Shown here in pieces: positions 26,994-35,785 of a DNA stretch of 64,000 nucleotides. The notes under the pieces are model-generated. The model saw nothing but the letters and a program-made list of their open reading frames with translations, searched no databases and was not told where the DNA came from. Source of the stretch: JBIOHP01 sp044449065 (lineage in GTDB: Bacteria; Bacteroidota; Ignavibacteria; UBA10030; SZUA-254); assembly GCA_044449065.1 (NCBI GenBank), contig JBIOHP010000003.1, positions 62,001 through 126,000 of the forward strand, written 5' to 3'. The stretch's first letter is position 1. Every line of letters begins with the position of its first letter. Position numbers and translations under genes: made by a program.

Positions 26994-27890
26994 ATGCGCC
27001 AGATGAAAAATTTCACCATCGGTTTAATTCAAATGTCGATGACCCCCAGCCCGAAAGACAACCTGCAGCGGGCGGTCGATTTTATCGGGCAGGCGGCAAA
27101 GAAAAAAGCTCAAATAATTTGTCTCCCCGAATTGTTCAGCTTCCAATACTTTTGCCAGCGCGAAGATATCGCGTTGTTCGATCTCGCCGAGCCCGTGCCG
27201 GGACCGACGACGGAGGCAATTCAGGCGGCCGCGAAGAAACACAATGTTGTTGTTGTTGTACCGCTTTTTGAAAAACGCGCGATCGGGTTGTATCATAACA
27301 CCGCCGCTGTGATCGACGCCGACGGCGTCTTACTCGGTCTCTACCGCAAAATGCATATCCCGGACGATCCTTCTTTTTTTGAAAAATTTTACTTCACGCC
27401 GGGCGACCGCGGGTTTCAGGCATTTCAAACAAAATTCGGAAAAGTCGGAACGCTCATCTGCTGGGATCAGTGGTATCCCGAAGGAGCGCGGCTCACCTCG
27501 CTCCTCGGCGCCGGGGTTCTTTTTTATCCTACCGCAATCGGGTGGCTGCCTCATGAGAAAAAGCAATACGGAGCTACACAGCGGGACGCGTGGGAGACGG
27601 TTCAACGGGGACATGCTATCGCTAACGGCGTTTTTGTTGCGGCAGTCAACCGGGTGGGCATTGAAAAGCCCTCGCCGGATTCCACGGGGCTGGAATTCTG
27701 GGGAAGTTCGTTCATCGCCGATCCGCAGGGAGTGATCCTTGCCAAGGGCTCGACCGATAAGGAAGAAATTATTACGGCGGAAATCGATCTTGCTCACATG
27801 GAAGAGGTCCGGCGCAATTGGCCCTTCCTCCGCGACCGCAGGATCGACGCGTACCAGGGCATTACCGAACGGTTTTTGGATAAGAAATAA
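26994..27890 (+). CDS. aguB: N-carbamoylputrescine amidase
   Basis: 298 residues of the nitrilase superfamily. The catalytic triad is visible (numbered from the TTG one codon upstream): Glu47 in L-P-E-L-F-S-F, Lys120 in Y-R-K-M-H-I-P and Cys157 in L-I-C-W-D-Q-W-Y-P-E. These motifs, with H-I-P-D-D-P, are typical of AguB. It hydrolyses N-carbamoylputrescine to putrescine, CO2 and ammonia in the cytosol. I chose the ATG at 26994 because AGGA lies seven bases upstream; ATG 27003 is the alternative. aguA follows 20 bp later, giving the two-step agmatine pathway in one operon. Confidence 0.93.
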   Translation: MRQMKNFTIGLIQMSMTPSPKDNLQRAVDFIGQAAKKKAQIICLPELFSFQYFCQREDIALFDLAEPVPGPTTEAIQAAAKKHNVVVVVPLFEKRAIGLYHNTAAVIDADGVLLGLYRKMHIPDDPSFFEKFYFTPGDRGFQAFQTKFGKVGTLICWDQWYPEGARLTSLLGAGVLFYPTAIGWLPHEKKQYGATQRDAWETVQRGHAIANGVFVAAVNRVGIEKPSPDSTGLEFWGSSFIADPQGVILAKGSTDKEEIITAEIDLAHMEEVRRNWPFLRDRRIDAYQGITERFLDKK

Positions 27891-27910
27891 TTATCGCATC
27901 CCCTTTTAGC

Positions 27911-28993
27911 ATGATTTCATCTCCAAAAACAATGTCCGGGCGGGTATCGCCTGCCAACATTATGCCGGCTGAATGGGAACCGCATGAAGCTACCTGGATC
28001 GGCTGGCCCCAAAACCTCACAGATTGGCCCGGGAAGTTTACGCCAATACCCTGGGTGTACGCCGAAATAGTACGAAAACTTACCGAAGGGGAAAAGGTGA
28101 GAATACTCGTCGATTCGAAACGCGTGGAACAAAAAGCCAAAGATGTATTGACAAAAGTCGGCGTTAATAATAAAATGGTTGAGTTTTTTCAAATTCCAAC
28201 CAACCGCGGGTGGACGAGGGATATGGGACCGATGTTTATCCGGCAAGGGAAGAAAAAAAATCATCGCACAATTCTTCGTTTTGGATTCAGCGGCTGGGCG
28301 AAATATCCGAACTGGCAAAAGGATGGCACAGTGCCCGAACGGGTTTCAAAAATATTAAAGATTCCTCTATTCGATGCGATGGCGGCAGACCGTCGGGTTG
28401 TGCTGGAAGGAGGGAGCATCGATGTGAACGGACGCGGCACGCTGATCACGACGGAAGAATGCCTGCTCCATCCAAAAATCCAGGTGCGTAATCCCGGTTT
28501 TTCCCGGAAAGATTATGAAAGTGTGTTCAGCAAATACTTAGGCGCTTCAAATGTGATCTGGCTCGGCAAGGGCATAGCGGGGGACGATACCCACGGGCAT
28601 GTGGACGATCTCTGCCGGTTCGTCAACCTGCGCACGGTTGTGCTCTGCGCTGAGAATAACAAAAACGATGATAATTATAAGCCGCTCTGTGAAAACCTGG
28701 AACGGCTGCAAACCGCGAGATTAGAAGATGGCTCCAGACCGGAGGTTATTCCCTTGCCTATGCCCGCGCCGCTCTATTTTAACGAACAGCGGTTGCCTGC
28801 AAGCTACGCTAATTTTTATATCTCGAACGCGGCGGCGCTTGTCCCCACATTTAACGATCCCAACGACCGGCACGCGCTCGGCATCCTGGGCGAATTAATT
28901 ACCGACCGCCCGGTTATCGGGATTCACGCCGTCGATCTTGTTTGGGGACTTGGTACGCTGCATTGCCTGACACAACAGCAGCCGGGTAGGTGA
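27911..28993 (+). CDS. aguA: Agmatine deiminase
   Basis: 360 residues of the agmatine deiminase/peptidyl-arginine deiminase family. Signatures are M-P-A-E-W-E-P-H near the start, T-R-D-M-G-P, E-G-G-S-I-D-V-N-G, the D-D-T-H-G-H-V-D-D catalytic segment and the nucleophile Cys352 in G-x-L-H-C-L-T-Q-Q-Q-P. It converts agmatine to N-carbamoylputrescine, the substrate of the preceding gene's product. The start could be a later ATG at 27932. No arginine decarboxylase gene is in the window. Confidence 0.94.
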   Translation: MISSPKTMSGRVSPANIMPAEWEPHEATWIGWPQNLTDWPGKFTPIPWVYAEIVRKLTEGEKVRILVDSKRVEQKAKDVLTKVGVNNKMVEFFQIPTNRGWTRDMGPMFIRQGKKKNHRTILRFGFSGWAKYPNWQKDGTVPERVSKILKIPLFDAMAADRRVVLEGGSIDVNGRGTLITTEECLLHPKIQVRNPGFSRKDYESVFSKYLGASNVIWLGKGIAGDDTHGHVDDLCRFVNLRTVVLCAENNKNDDNYKPLCENLERLQTARLEDGSRPEVIPLPMPAPLYFNEQRLPASYANFYISNAAALVPTFNDPNDRHALGILGELITDRPVIGIHAVDLVWGLGTLHCLTQQQPGR

Positions 28994-29029
28994 AAGAGAT
29001 AGCAGCGGGATGCTCAACCGTGAAAAATT

Positions 29030-29060
29030 TTGTTTTTCGCCTCAAATTTAGTATATTATT
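29030..29060 (+). promoter_or_regulatory. Possible promoter of the tRNA locus
   Basis: TTGTTT at 29030 and TATATT/TATTAT at 29052-29059 are spaced 16-18 bases apart, upstream of both the tRNA-like element and the tRNA. Weak match; listed because a promoter must lie between aguA and the tRNA. Confidence 0.35.
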
Positions 29061-29082
29061 AAGCTAAAGTCATTATTTTCAA

Positions 29083-29134
29083 CACCGCGAGGTGAGTCCC
29101 GCTCTGGTTTTGAGCGGGAGTAGCCCGTTGGGCA
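29083..29134 (+). pseudogene. tRNA-fMet-like 5' half with hairpin in the D-arm
   Basis: ACACCGCGAGGTG and GTAGCCCGTTGGGC match the 5' leader/acceptor and D-to-anticodon parts of the true tRNA (29167) with one mismatch each, but between them sits an 8-bp hairpin (TCCCGCTC...GAGCGGGA). There is no anticodon loop or 3' half. It looks like a decayed or rearranged partial copy, lying 84 bp before the intact gene. Confidence 0.5.
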
Positions 29135-29166
29135 GATTTTAGCAGTAAAAATTTCAACATGGACAC

Positions 29167-29239
29167 CGCGGGGTGGAGCAATTGGTAGCTCGTTGGGCTC
29201 ATAACCCAAAGGCTGTAGGTTCAAGTCCTACCCCCGCTA
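29167..29239 (+). tRNA. Initiator tRNA-fMet (CAT)
   Basis: A full 73-base cloverleaf: acceptor CGCGGGG with CCCCGCT, D stem GAGC/GCTC, anticodon stem TTGGG/CCCAA with loop CTCATAA, variable AGGCT, T stem GTAGG/CCTAC, discriminator A. Two initiator marks are present: no Watson-Crick pair at 1-72 (C1 opposite U72; Escherichia coli has C1-A72) and three G-C pairs next to the anticodon loop. CCA is not encoded. Its 3' end is repeated at 35499-35529. Confidence 0.95.
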
Positions 29240-29259
29240 CAATAACTACAGAAACCTCA
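29229..29259 (+). repeat. Candidate attachment repeat, tRNA 3'-end copy
   Basis: The last 11 bases of the tRNA and 20 bases of flank form a 31-bp stretch that recurs perfectly at 35499-35529. This is the usual signature of integration into a tRNA 3' end. Confidence 0.6.
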
Positions 29260-29290
29260 ATCGATATAAACCGGTTGAGGTTTTGTATTT
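29252..29290 (+). terminator. Intrinsic terminator after tRNA-fMet
   Basis: AACCTCAA and TTGAGGTT pair around a 14-base loop and are followed by TTGTATTT. It follows the tRNA directly and partly overlaps the attachment-type repeat. Confidence 0.7.
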
Positions 29291-29373
29291 AATACACCTC
29301 GATGAGGCCGTTATGCAGGTTGGCATAAAAAAATGAAGGCATTTCAATTAATGTTGATTTCGTCGCTAAATTA

Positions 29374-30177
29374 TTAAATCAACTTGTCGGCATATTTGAG
29401 GGCATCCATTCCACGTTGGACATTTAGCAGTTTTTCATATTGATCCATTGTCGCCGTGTCCCCTAAAGGATTTGTTTTGAGTATTTTGGGATAGATCACA
29501 AGCCAGATAGTGCATATCCAACCAATTGTGTCTTCCGTTAACTCACAAATCCTTTCAAATAGTTGTTCGTCGAAATCAGGCGTATCTGCCCCCATATTTA
29601 TTGAGTTTGTCGGGAGATCGTCATCGTTAGAATAAGGGCGACTATGTGTAAAGTTGCAAAGATATTGGAAATGACTATATATTTCATTTACGATATCGCA
29701 AGAATCCTGAATATTAAAGTCTTTTATTGGCTGCAATTTATTTATTAAGGTTTTCATTTCACGCCAATTGGGAGTATCCCTCTTTCCACATTCCCATTCA
29801 CTAAAATATTTCTCGTCTCCGTTTTTGGTGAAATCTTCACGGGCCTGAAAATACAGACTAACCGTTGCTATATCGAGAGCATTTCTTAAAAGAGTAGCCG
29901 CTGATTTATAGAATCCCGAACAAAGATTCCATGCAGCAGCATTAATATCATCAGAAACGTCAACAAAGGTCCAGTTTATTATTTCGTCATCGCCTGCTAT
30001 CTTGGGATCATTGATTTGAGTGTACCCGTAAACAAATCCTAGCATTTCATCTACTTTTTGTCCCAAGTACTTTAATCTGTTGATTCTTGTAGGATCCGAG
30101 AGTGTGATAGTATTGGCTTGTTGTGCTAATTCGATTATCCTGCGACTTTTAGCTCCCATACTTGTTGTGGTCTTCAT
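29374..30177 (-). CDS. Hypothetical protein of the accessory zone
   Basis: 267 residues, soluble, helical, no family recognised with confidence. Residues around 85-115 (F-Y-K-S-A-A-T-L-L-R-N-A-L-D-I-A-T-V-S-L-Y-F) look like the helix pair seen in HEPN-like or DUF5677-like proteins often found in defence and accessory islands. The coding sequence is AT-rich relative to the flanking housekeeping genes. It lies just inside the tRNA-proximal repeat. Confidence concerns the gene being real, not its role. Confidence 0.65.
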   Translation of the reverse strand: MKTTTSMGAKSRRIIELAQQANTITLSDPTRINRLKYLGQKVDEMLGFVYGYTQINDPKIAGDDEIINWTFVDVSDDINAAAWNLCSGFYKSAATLLRNALDIATVSLYFQAREDFTKNGDEKYFSEWECGKRDTPNWREMKTLINKLQPIKDFNIQDSCDIVNEIYSHFQYLCNFTHSRPYSNDDDLPTNSINMGADTPDFDEQLFERICELTEDTIGWICTIWLVIYPKILKTNPLGDTATMDQYEKLLNVQRGMDALKYADKLI

Positions 30178-30883
30178 ATTACTCTATCCTATATATTGAT
30201 TTTTGAGAAAGGGAATTGTTATTAAAGTATCCAACGAGGAGTAAATTGCCAGCAGGCTTAGTGGTAATGTCATTTTTGTTATAAATTTGAATCCTATTAC
30301 CTGAGGCACCTGGGAGTGTACATATCCAAAGAAATCATCAGCCCGCACCCTTATCGGGCGTCGTTGACTTCAATCACAGATACAAAAAAAAATCTCAGAT
30401 TTTCAGATCAAGATTGTAGACAATGCTACGCATATTTGATTTCAATTAATTATTTTTCTGTTTGTATGATCCATTATTTTTTATCACCATTAGTGACAAT
30501 TTCGAAAATATTCAGTCTTCAAATGAAGGCAATGCTTTATAATATACAGTTATTGATTTAAATAATAAATAGAGTGTGTGTTTTTTGTTGTCAAAACAAT
30601 TGAATGATATTCATAGTTTAATTCCATTAGGTAGGGATTTGATCAAAATCTATAACCATATCATGATGGTGTTTAATGAGCCCATAATGAAACATCCATT
30701 AATATGGAGGAAATTGAGCAGAATTAGGGATAGATCATTGATATCGTTTAATTTAGATCGTTAGCGAGTCCGTTCGTTAACTTGATTAAAGCATAATAAT
30801 TATGTATCTTTTTCCCACCACGGGTGATAAGAAAATCACCTCGCATTGATGATTTTATAAGAACATATGAAAGGAGAAGCAGT
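30178..30883. other. AT-rich intergenic stretch in the accessory zone
   Basis: 706 bp with two short open frames (near 30316 and 30576) that lack ribosome sites and family features. GCCCG...CGGGC near 30341-30360 is a short hairpin. Probably decayed or regulatory DNA. Confidence 0.4.
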
Positions 30884-31489
30884 ATGTCAAATGCCATTGT
30901 CCCTCGGTTGACTATCGCAGACATATGCTACGGTGTAGTTAGCTACGGTGCAACATTGATTAGATTGGGCATAGCCGCAGCAGTTGCTGTGATCATTATT
31001 GGCGACGTTAATTGGAATAAAGTCGTCGTTAGCTTGGGCATTGTTCTTGTGATGGTGCTCGATTACCTTGATGGAATACTTTTTAGTCGATCTGTCATGA
31101 ACAATGACAAATCTTGGAGAATCCGAAGACGAATAGTTGATTCCGTAATTGATCGAATTGTAATACAGGCCGTCTGTATTCCGTTAGTTTTGATATACAA
31201 TTCTTTCCAGCCCTTCTTTCTGATTATCCTTGCTAGGGAAGTGTTCATGTCTACTTTCTTAACAAGAGTTTTTGCTCGAAATATTCTTATTTATCCTAGC
31301 AAGGTTTCTCGTCTATCTATGATCATGATAGGAATTACTGTTATCGCCTATGCTTTAAACTACAGCAATGTTGCTGTATTGGCAGCCACATTGATGATTG
31401 GATTTAGTCTAATATCATTTCAAGAATACAAAAAGAGGTTAAGTAATAACCAAGGCGATTCAATAATCGAGCTACGCGAGATTCAATGA
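30884..31489 (+). CDS. Divergent CDP-alcohol phosphatidyltransferase-like membrane protein
   Basis: 201 residues from the ATG at 30884, chosen because AAAGGAG lies eight bases upstream; an earlier ATG at 30824 would add 20 residues. Five or six membrane helices. The motif region reads D-Y-L-D-G-I-L-F-S-R then, after a longer spacer than usual, I-V-D-S-V-I-D, so the first D-x-x-D-G and last D-x-x-x-D are present but the usual A-R and G positions differ. If active it would move a phospho-alcohol onto a lipid or polyol. It overlaps the next gene by 4 bp (ATGA). Confidence 0.6.
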   Translation: MSNAIVPRLTIADICYGVVSYGATLIRLGIAAAVAVIIIGDVNWNKVVVSLGIVLVMVLDYLDGILFSRSVMNNDKSWRIRRRIVDSVIDRIVIQAVCIPLVLIYNSFQPFFLIILAREVFMSTFLTRVFARNILIYPSKVSRLSMIMIGITVIAYALNYSNVAVLAATLMIGFSLISFQEYKKRLSNNQGDSIIELREIQ

Positions 31490-32136
31490 GTCACGACTTT
31501 GAGTATTTCAAAAAACGATTTAACCTCATAATAAATTCGGGCGTGGGAATATGTCTGTTTATCGGGTTGGTTCTCTGTGGCATCGACAGATTGGATGTAT
31601 TCGTTATAGATAAGAGTCAGTTATTTAACAAGTTCCTTTTTATATTCATACCCTGTGCCATAATAGTGTTAGCATCCCAATTCGGCATGCGTACGTTTAA
31701 AAACAAAATTCAGGAAAAAACGGCCACGATTTGCCTTTTTTTCTCTGCTGTGTCTTTCATCGTGTTAATGGCGATACCTGTCTACTTCTTCGGGGGTGCT
31801 CATAAATCTTGCTTTACTCCCATCTTGATAACTGTTTCAAGTATGAGTGTTATCACAACAAAATCAAGGCAGATCAAGTTCATATTCTTCGGAGTTTGTT
31901 TAGCTCTATTTATTATTCTGTCAATGCCTGGATACTATCAAGAAATTTCAATTAATCCAAACATTGTATGGAAAAATTATACAGGTGCTGATCTTTACAG
32001 TTTCATGGAGACAGCATCGGTTGTTGCTTGCCTTATAGTGAGTATTGCTTTGACTTGGAACGCAGGTTTGATATTCAAAGAAGACAATCCTCCCCAAACA
32101 AACGATAGCGGCCAACCAATTCAGCAAAGTTCTTAG
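31486..32136 (+). CDS. Multi-pass membrane protein of unknown function
   Basis: 216 residues with about six hydrophobic helices (for example near 18-30, 48-65, 80-100, 108-125, 130-147, 172-192). No motif recognised. Translationally coupled to the preceding phosphotransferase-like gene by an ATGA overlap, so the two products probably work together at the membrane. Confidence 0.6.
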   Translation: MSHDFEYFKKRFNLIINSGVGICLFIGLVLCGIDRLDVFVIDKSQLFNKFLFIFIPCAIIVLASQFGMRTFKNKIQEKTATICLFFSAVSFIVLMAIPVYFFGGAHKSCFTPILITVSSMSVITTKSRQIKFIFFGVCLALFIILSMPGYYQEISINPNIVWKNYTGADLYSFMETASVVACLIVSIALTWNAGLIFKEDNPPQTNDSGQPIQQSS

Positions 32137-33145
32137 CTAAATCACCCAACTTCAATTTAGAGGCAGCTGAAACAAATCTACCAATCTCACTGTAGATCGA
32201 AAGATTCTATGTGTGCCAACTCAGGAAAATACTAGGGTGTCCACAAACAAAACAAACCCTTGAAATAATCATCAATTGCATGTGCGCGACGTTGAATAAT
32301 GTTGATGCAATTAAACTTTCTACCTTCTTCTCAAATCAATTTTCTGTCCATAATTGTAGAATAAGGCACAAAAACAATCCTGGACAAAGGCATCCCTAGA
32401 AGGAAATAATGGTTCTTTGGTTCATATCTTTAACCTTTACTATATTTACATTGAAACTCTATGAATGAATCGACAATCTCGAAAATAGAATCAGTCGGAA
32501 ACCTAATAAGGTTGAATAAATCAAACAATGTTGAAATATAATCATATATCTTCACAAATCTTCACACTCAATGTGAACGAGGGGGAGATATTTATTTGTC
32601 TCAAAATAAACTACTCAAGATAATTGTGAATAACTTATTCAGTTGAAAATTTAATTTGAAAATCTGCTCTGAGATTGTTAATAATGTACCATTCCCTATT
32701 GTTGAGAGGCTCAGATTAAAAATTATTGGTTTATTGATTTAAGAAACAAAGTTTCTTATCTTCAATTGTCTTAGGAAATTGTCATAAAATATTAATAAAG
32801 TTACCGATACTTGGTTTACATTTCAACCTAAGAACCGTTCTTAATTATCAAACAAATGAAACTCGATCAAAAAGAATTTCATTTCTATTACCGTTCACAT
32901 GATTGAAAGCTTGGTAAATAACACGGATATTTTCAAATGATATGGTAAATGTTTGTTGACTTTAAGAAATCTGTTAATATAGTTAACTAAAATCATGGAT
33001 TGACACGTTTTGTATACGATTTTATAACATAATTCATATGGAAAAACAACATAGCTATTTACCAAACCCAAATGACTACTTAATTTGTTTTCCAAGCATG
33101 GCTTATTCAGGATTGCAGTTAATGACCACGACTGGATGAATCATA
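32137..33145. other. 1-kb AT-rich gap in the accessory zone
   Basis: 1009 bp, strongly AT-rich, with only short frames on both strands and many stops. No RNA gene, repeat or terminator recognised. It resembles low-constraint foreign or decayed DNA. Confidence 0.5.
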
Positions 33146-34582
33146 ATGAAAAAATTTAATCTTGCCTTGATCTCACCCGGTAGAGAAGGAAGTGTGGTTT
33201 CTGGTCGGTGGAAAGGAATGGTAAATTTCTATCGCCTCACACTTCCATTGCTTGCTGGTCTAACACCGAAGGATCGTTACACGATTTCTATTTTTGATGA
33301 ATGCGTTGATACAATTCCTCTGGATAGAGATTTTGATTTGGTGGCCATGAGTGTTATGACTGCTTATGCTCCAAGAGCATACGAATTGTGCCGTAATTTG
33401 CAAAAACGTGGATCTATCGTTGTTTTAGGAGGTCATCACCCTACTCTTCTTCCAACTGAAGCGATGGAATATGCTGATACAGTTGCCATAGGAGACGCTG
33501 AGGCAATCTGGCCACAGATTCTACAAGACTTTGAAAAAGGGATTCTCCAGAAAATATATCATGGTACAGATATTGGAGCTGATTTCAACCGATCTCTTTA
33601 TCCCGATAGGTATTCTGTTAAACAAAAATCAATGCTTGTTTTTAATACAGTCGAAACCTCCCGAGGGTGTCCATATCTTTGTGATTATTGCACAATTGCT
33701 TCATTCTATAAATCTAGTTATAGAAAATATAGCATTGAATCTGTAATGAGGGATATCGAATCTACAAATGGGAAATACATTTTTTTTGTCGATGATAATC
33801 TCATTGGTGGAAACGCTCAAGACAGGAATCGTACTAAAGAGTTACTACGGGCCTTAATCCCTCTAAATAAACGATGGTTTTGTCAGGCGACCGTCAAATT
33901 TGCTGATGACGAAGAGCTTCTTTCACTTGCTGCCTTGGCTGGCTGCGTTGGTGTGTATTTAGGTCTGGAATCAATATCGACTGAAAGCCTCAATGAGGTT
34001 AGGAAAGGATGGAACAAGCCCGAATCCTATTCGGAACGCATTAAGCGAATTCGTAGTGCAGGTATTGCAATCGAAGCTGGCTTGATATTCGGATTTGATC
34101 ACGACAATCGTGATGTTTTCAAGCGTACGGCAGAATTCATTATCCAGACAGGAATCGAGAGTCCAAATGGCCATCTTCTAACTCCATATCCGGGGACACC
34201 TCTATTTGATCGAATGCAATCAGAAAAACGAATTCTTACCTACGATTGGAGCCTTTATAACACTGGTAATGTGGTCTTTAAACCCCTTAAGATGACTCCC
34301 GATGAATTATTTGAAGGATATGTCAACTGGTATCAGAAAATGTTCTCAACCTCGACAATCGTTGAGAGACTCACGAAGGCAAATTTTCCTTATTATACTG
34401 CCCTCATCGGATTAGCCAAGGCTATCGAGGTTAGGAGAAGAGAATTTCACATTCGGAAAACTACGATAGATAGCAAAACCTGTCCTACGAACCTGATAAT
34501 TGATTGTGGTGCTATACCTGAGACTTTCAACAGTACCGAACGCCACTCATTTGATACGATTAACGTTCAAACAACTCTTTAA
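33146..34582 (+). CDS. B12-binding-domain radical SAM enzyme
   Basis: 478 residues. Residues 5-130 resemble the Rossmann-like cobalamin-binding domain (V-V-L-G-G-H-H-P-T-L-L-P-T-E-A at 92-106) but lack the DxHxxG histidine motif, as many class B members do. The radical SAM cluster motif is C-P-Y-L-C-D-Y-C with Cys175, Cys179, Cys182. Later features are G-L-E-S-I-S and H-L-L-T-P-Y-P-G-T-P-L-F. The layout matches the B12-radical SAM group with C-terminal DUF4070-type extension, which includes lipid and hopanoid methylases. Substrate unknown; the neighbouring lipid-type phosphotransferase hints at lipid modification. Confidence 0.85.
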   Translation: MKKFNLALISPGREGSVVSGRWKGMVNFYRLTLPLLAGLTPKDRYTISIFDECVDTIPLDRDFDLVAMSVMTAYAPRAYELCRNLQKRGSIVVLGGHHPTLLPTEAMEYADTVAIGDAEAIWPQILQDFEKGILQKIYHGTDIGADFNRSLYPDRYSVKQKSMLVFNTVETSRGCPYLCDYCTIASFYKSSYRKYSIESVMRDIESTNGKYIFFVDDNLIGGNAQDRNRTKELLRALIPLNKRWFCQATVKFADDEELLSLAALAGCVGVYLGLESISTESLNEVRKGWNKPESYSERIKRIRSAGIAIEAGLIFGFDHDNRDVFKRTAEFIIQTGIESPNGHLLTPYPGTPLFDRMQSEKRILTYDWSLYNTGNVVFKPLKMTPDELFEGYVNWYQKMFSTSTIVERLTKANFPYYTALIGLAKAIEVRRREFHIRKTTIDSKTCPTNLIIDCGAIPETFNSTERHSFDTINVQTTL

Positions 34583-34929
34583 CTAAATTTGAAAGTCGAA
34601 ATACATTCGACTCTATACTATCTTCATCAATTAAACATGGTTGCTTTGAATTAATTGTTTGAGAAGGTAAAAGTTATAGTATCATTCTTCTGTAGTTATT
34701 GTTTCGGGCCCCCGCTACCAGAGAAAACCGGTTTCTGAAAAGAGATCGGCTTTTGTTATAATGAGGTACAGACTGTCAAAGCGGAACCGGTTGAAATGAT
34801 TGATGTGTTCCGTTTGATTCACGAATGATTTAGCGCCAAACGGATACCTTGCCTCAATATCGATTTCGCTCAAGCGGGCTTGGTTACTCTAGATATTATT
34901 TCATTAATTTTTATCAGAATGGAAAAACG
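34583..34929. other. Intergenic region with short tRNA 3'-end match
   Basis: 347 bp. CCCCCGCTAC at 34709-34718 matches the tRNA 3' end and is followed by ACCGG-centred inverted repeat resembling the tRNA flank. An in-frame ATG at 34849 extends the RDD gene but the added part looks non-coding. Confidence 0.45.
34709..34718 (+). repeat. Short third copy of the tRNA 3'-end core
   Basis: Ten bases CCCCCGCTAC identical to the tRNA 3' end, followed by CA rather than AA. It lies at the switch from AT-rich DNA to the more chromosome-like RDD gene. Could be chance at this length. Confidence 0.35.
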
Positions 34930-35496
34930 ATGAAACTGAAGCTTTTTGATCCACATGAAACCGATCAGATGCAGCGGTACGCCGGCATTCCTCTTGCCTC
35001 GTTTACTTCACGGGGAATTGCATTGTTTATCGACGTCCTCGCGGGCTCTGTCTTCACGTTCTTTATAGTTGTGCTTATTACCTTAACCCAATACTTTCTT
35101 TTCCACGTATCTGAACGACCGGACACGTTTGGCAATGCGCTGCTGAAAGAAATGATTGATACCGGATTAGGTACCGAAAAACCCGGCGGTGACGTTGTTG
35201 TTGCTCTGAATCCTCATTCAAGCGTGTTCACCGCGATCGGCATTGGCATCTATTTTGCCATCATAACATACGTGACAAACGGGAGTTCGCTGGGCAAGCG
35301 GTTGATGAGGATTCGGGTGATCTCTTTAGTGCACGAAAAGATATCCGTCTGGCAATCGGTTGAACGAGCCCTGGGATATTCGGCTTCCCTTGCGGAAGCG
35401 GGATTTGGGTTTTTTCAATACTTCATTCATCCAAACCGCCGCACCGTCCATGACAGGATTGCGGAGACGATTGTGATTAAGGTGGTGAAGAAGTAA
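34930..35496 (+). CDS. RDD-family membrane protein
   Basis: 188 residues from the ATG at 34930 (M-K-L-K-L-F-D-P-H-E); the longer frame from 34849 adds improbable residues. R-G-I-A-L-F-I-D-V-L is the RDD signature on the first helix, and G-S-S-L-G-K-R-L-M-R-I-R-V is the second conserved segment. Three membrane helices. RDD proteins may be transporters or channels, with some members linked to Na+/H+ exchange. Its stop lies two bases before the 31-bp attachment-type repeat. Its codon use looks like the flanking chromosome rather than the AT-rich island. Confidence 0.85.
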   Translation: MKLKLFDPHETDQMQRYAGIPLASFTSRGIALFIDVLAGSVFTFFIVVLITLTQYFLFHVSERPDTFGNALLKEMIDTGLGTEKPGGDVVVALNPHSSVFTAIGIGIYFAIITYVTNGSSLGKRLMRIRVISLVHEKISVWQSVERALGYSASLAEAGFGFFQYFIHPNRRTVHDRIAETIVIKVVKK

Positions 35497-35785
35497 CGTA
35501 CCCCCGCTACAATAACTACAGAAACCTCAGATCGAAAAAAGGGGTTTTCTGCTTAATATACTGTCATGAACTAATAATTCGGGTAAATTTATAAAGTGGA
35601 GACAAACCATTTGTCAGCATTGGCTCGAGCATCCTTTCCTAACTGGTAGGTCAATCCTTTTTTTTCCTATCAAGTGGCAAGAATTGACGAAAGTCCGCGG
35701 AATTTGTATATTGGTCAATTCAATACTCATTAAGTTCTCGTTTTTTTGATCGTTACTGGTCAATAATCCATTCTGAATTTATCAG
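35497..35785. other. Intergenic region after the far attachment repeat
   Basis: 289 bp holding the repeat and a terminator-like hairpin, then AT-rich sequence leading to the restriction enzyme gene. No other feature recognised. Confidence 0.5.
35499..35529 (+). repeat. Candidate attachment repeat, distal copy
   Basis: Perfect 31-bp match to 29229-29259. Followed by a hairpin AACCTC...GGGGTTTTCT that plays the part of the tRNA terminator, though its sequence differs from the proximal one. Confidence 0.6.

Noticed and set aside
30316..30764. Two short open frames upstream of the phosphotransferase-like gene
   Set aside because: AT-rich DNA gives long frames by chance; no ribosome sites or recognisable domains.
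32137..33145. Possible RNA gene or CRISPR array in the 1-kb gap
   Set aside because: No regularly spaced repeats, no tRNA or stable fold seen.
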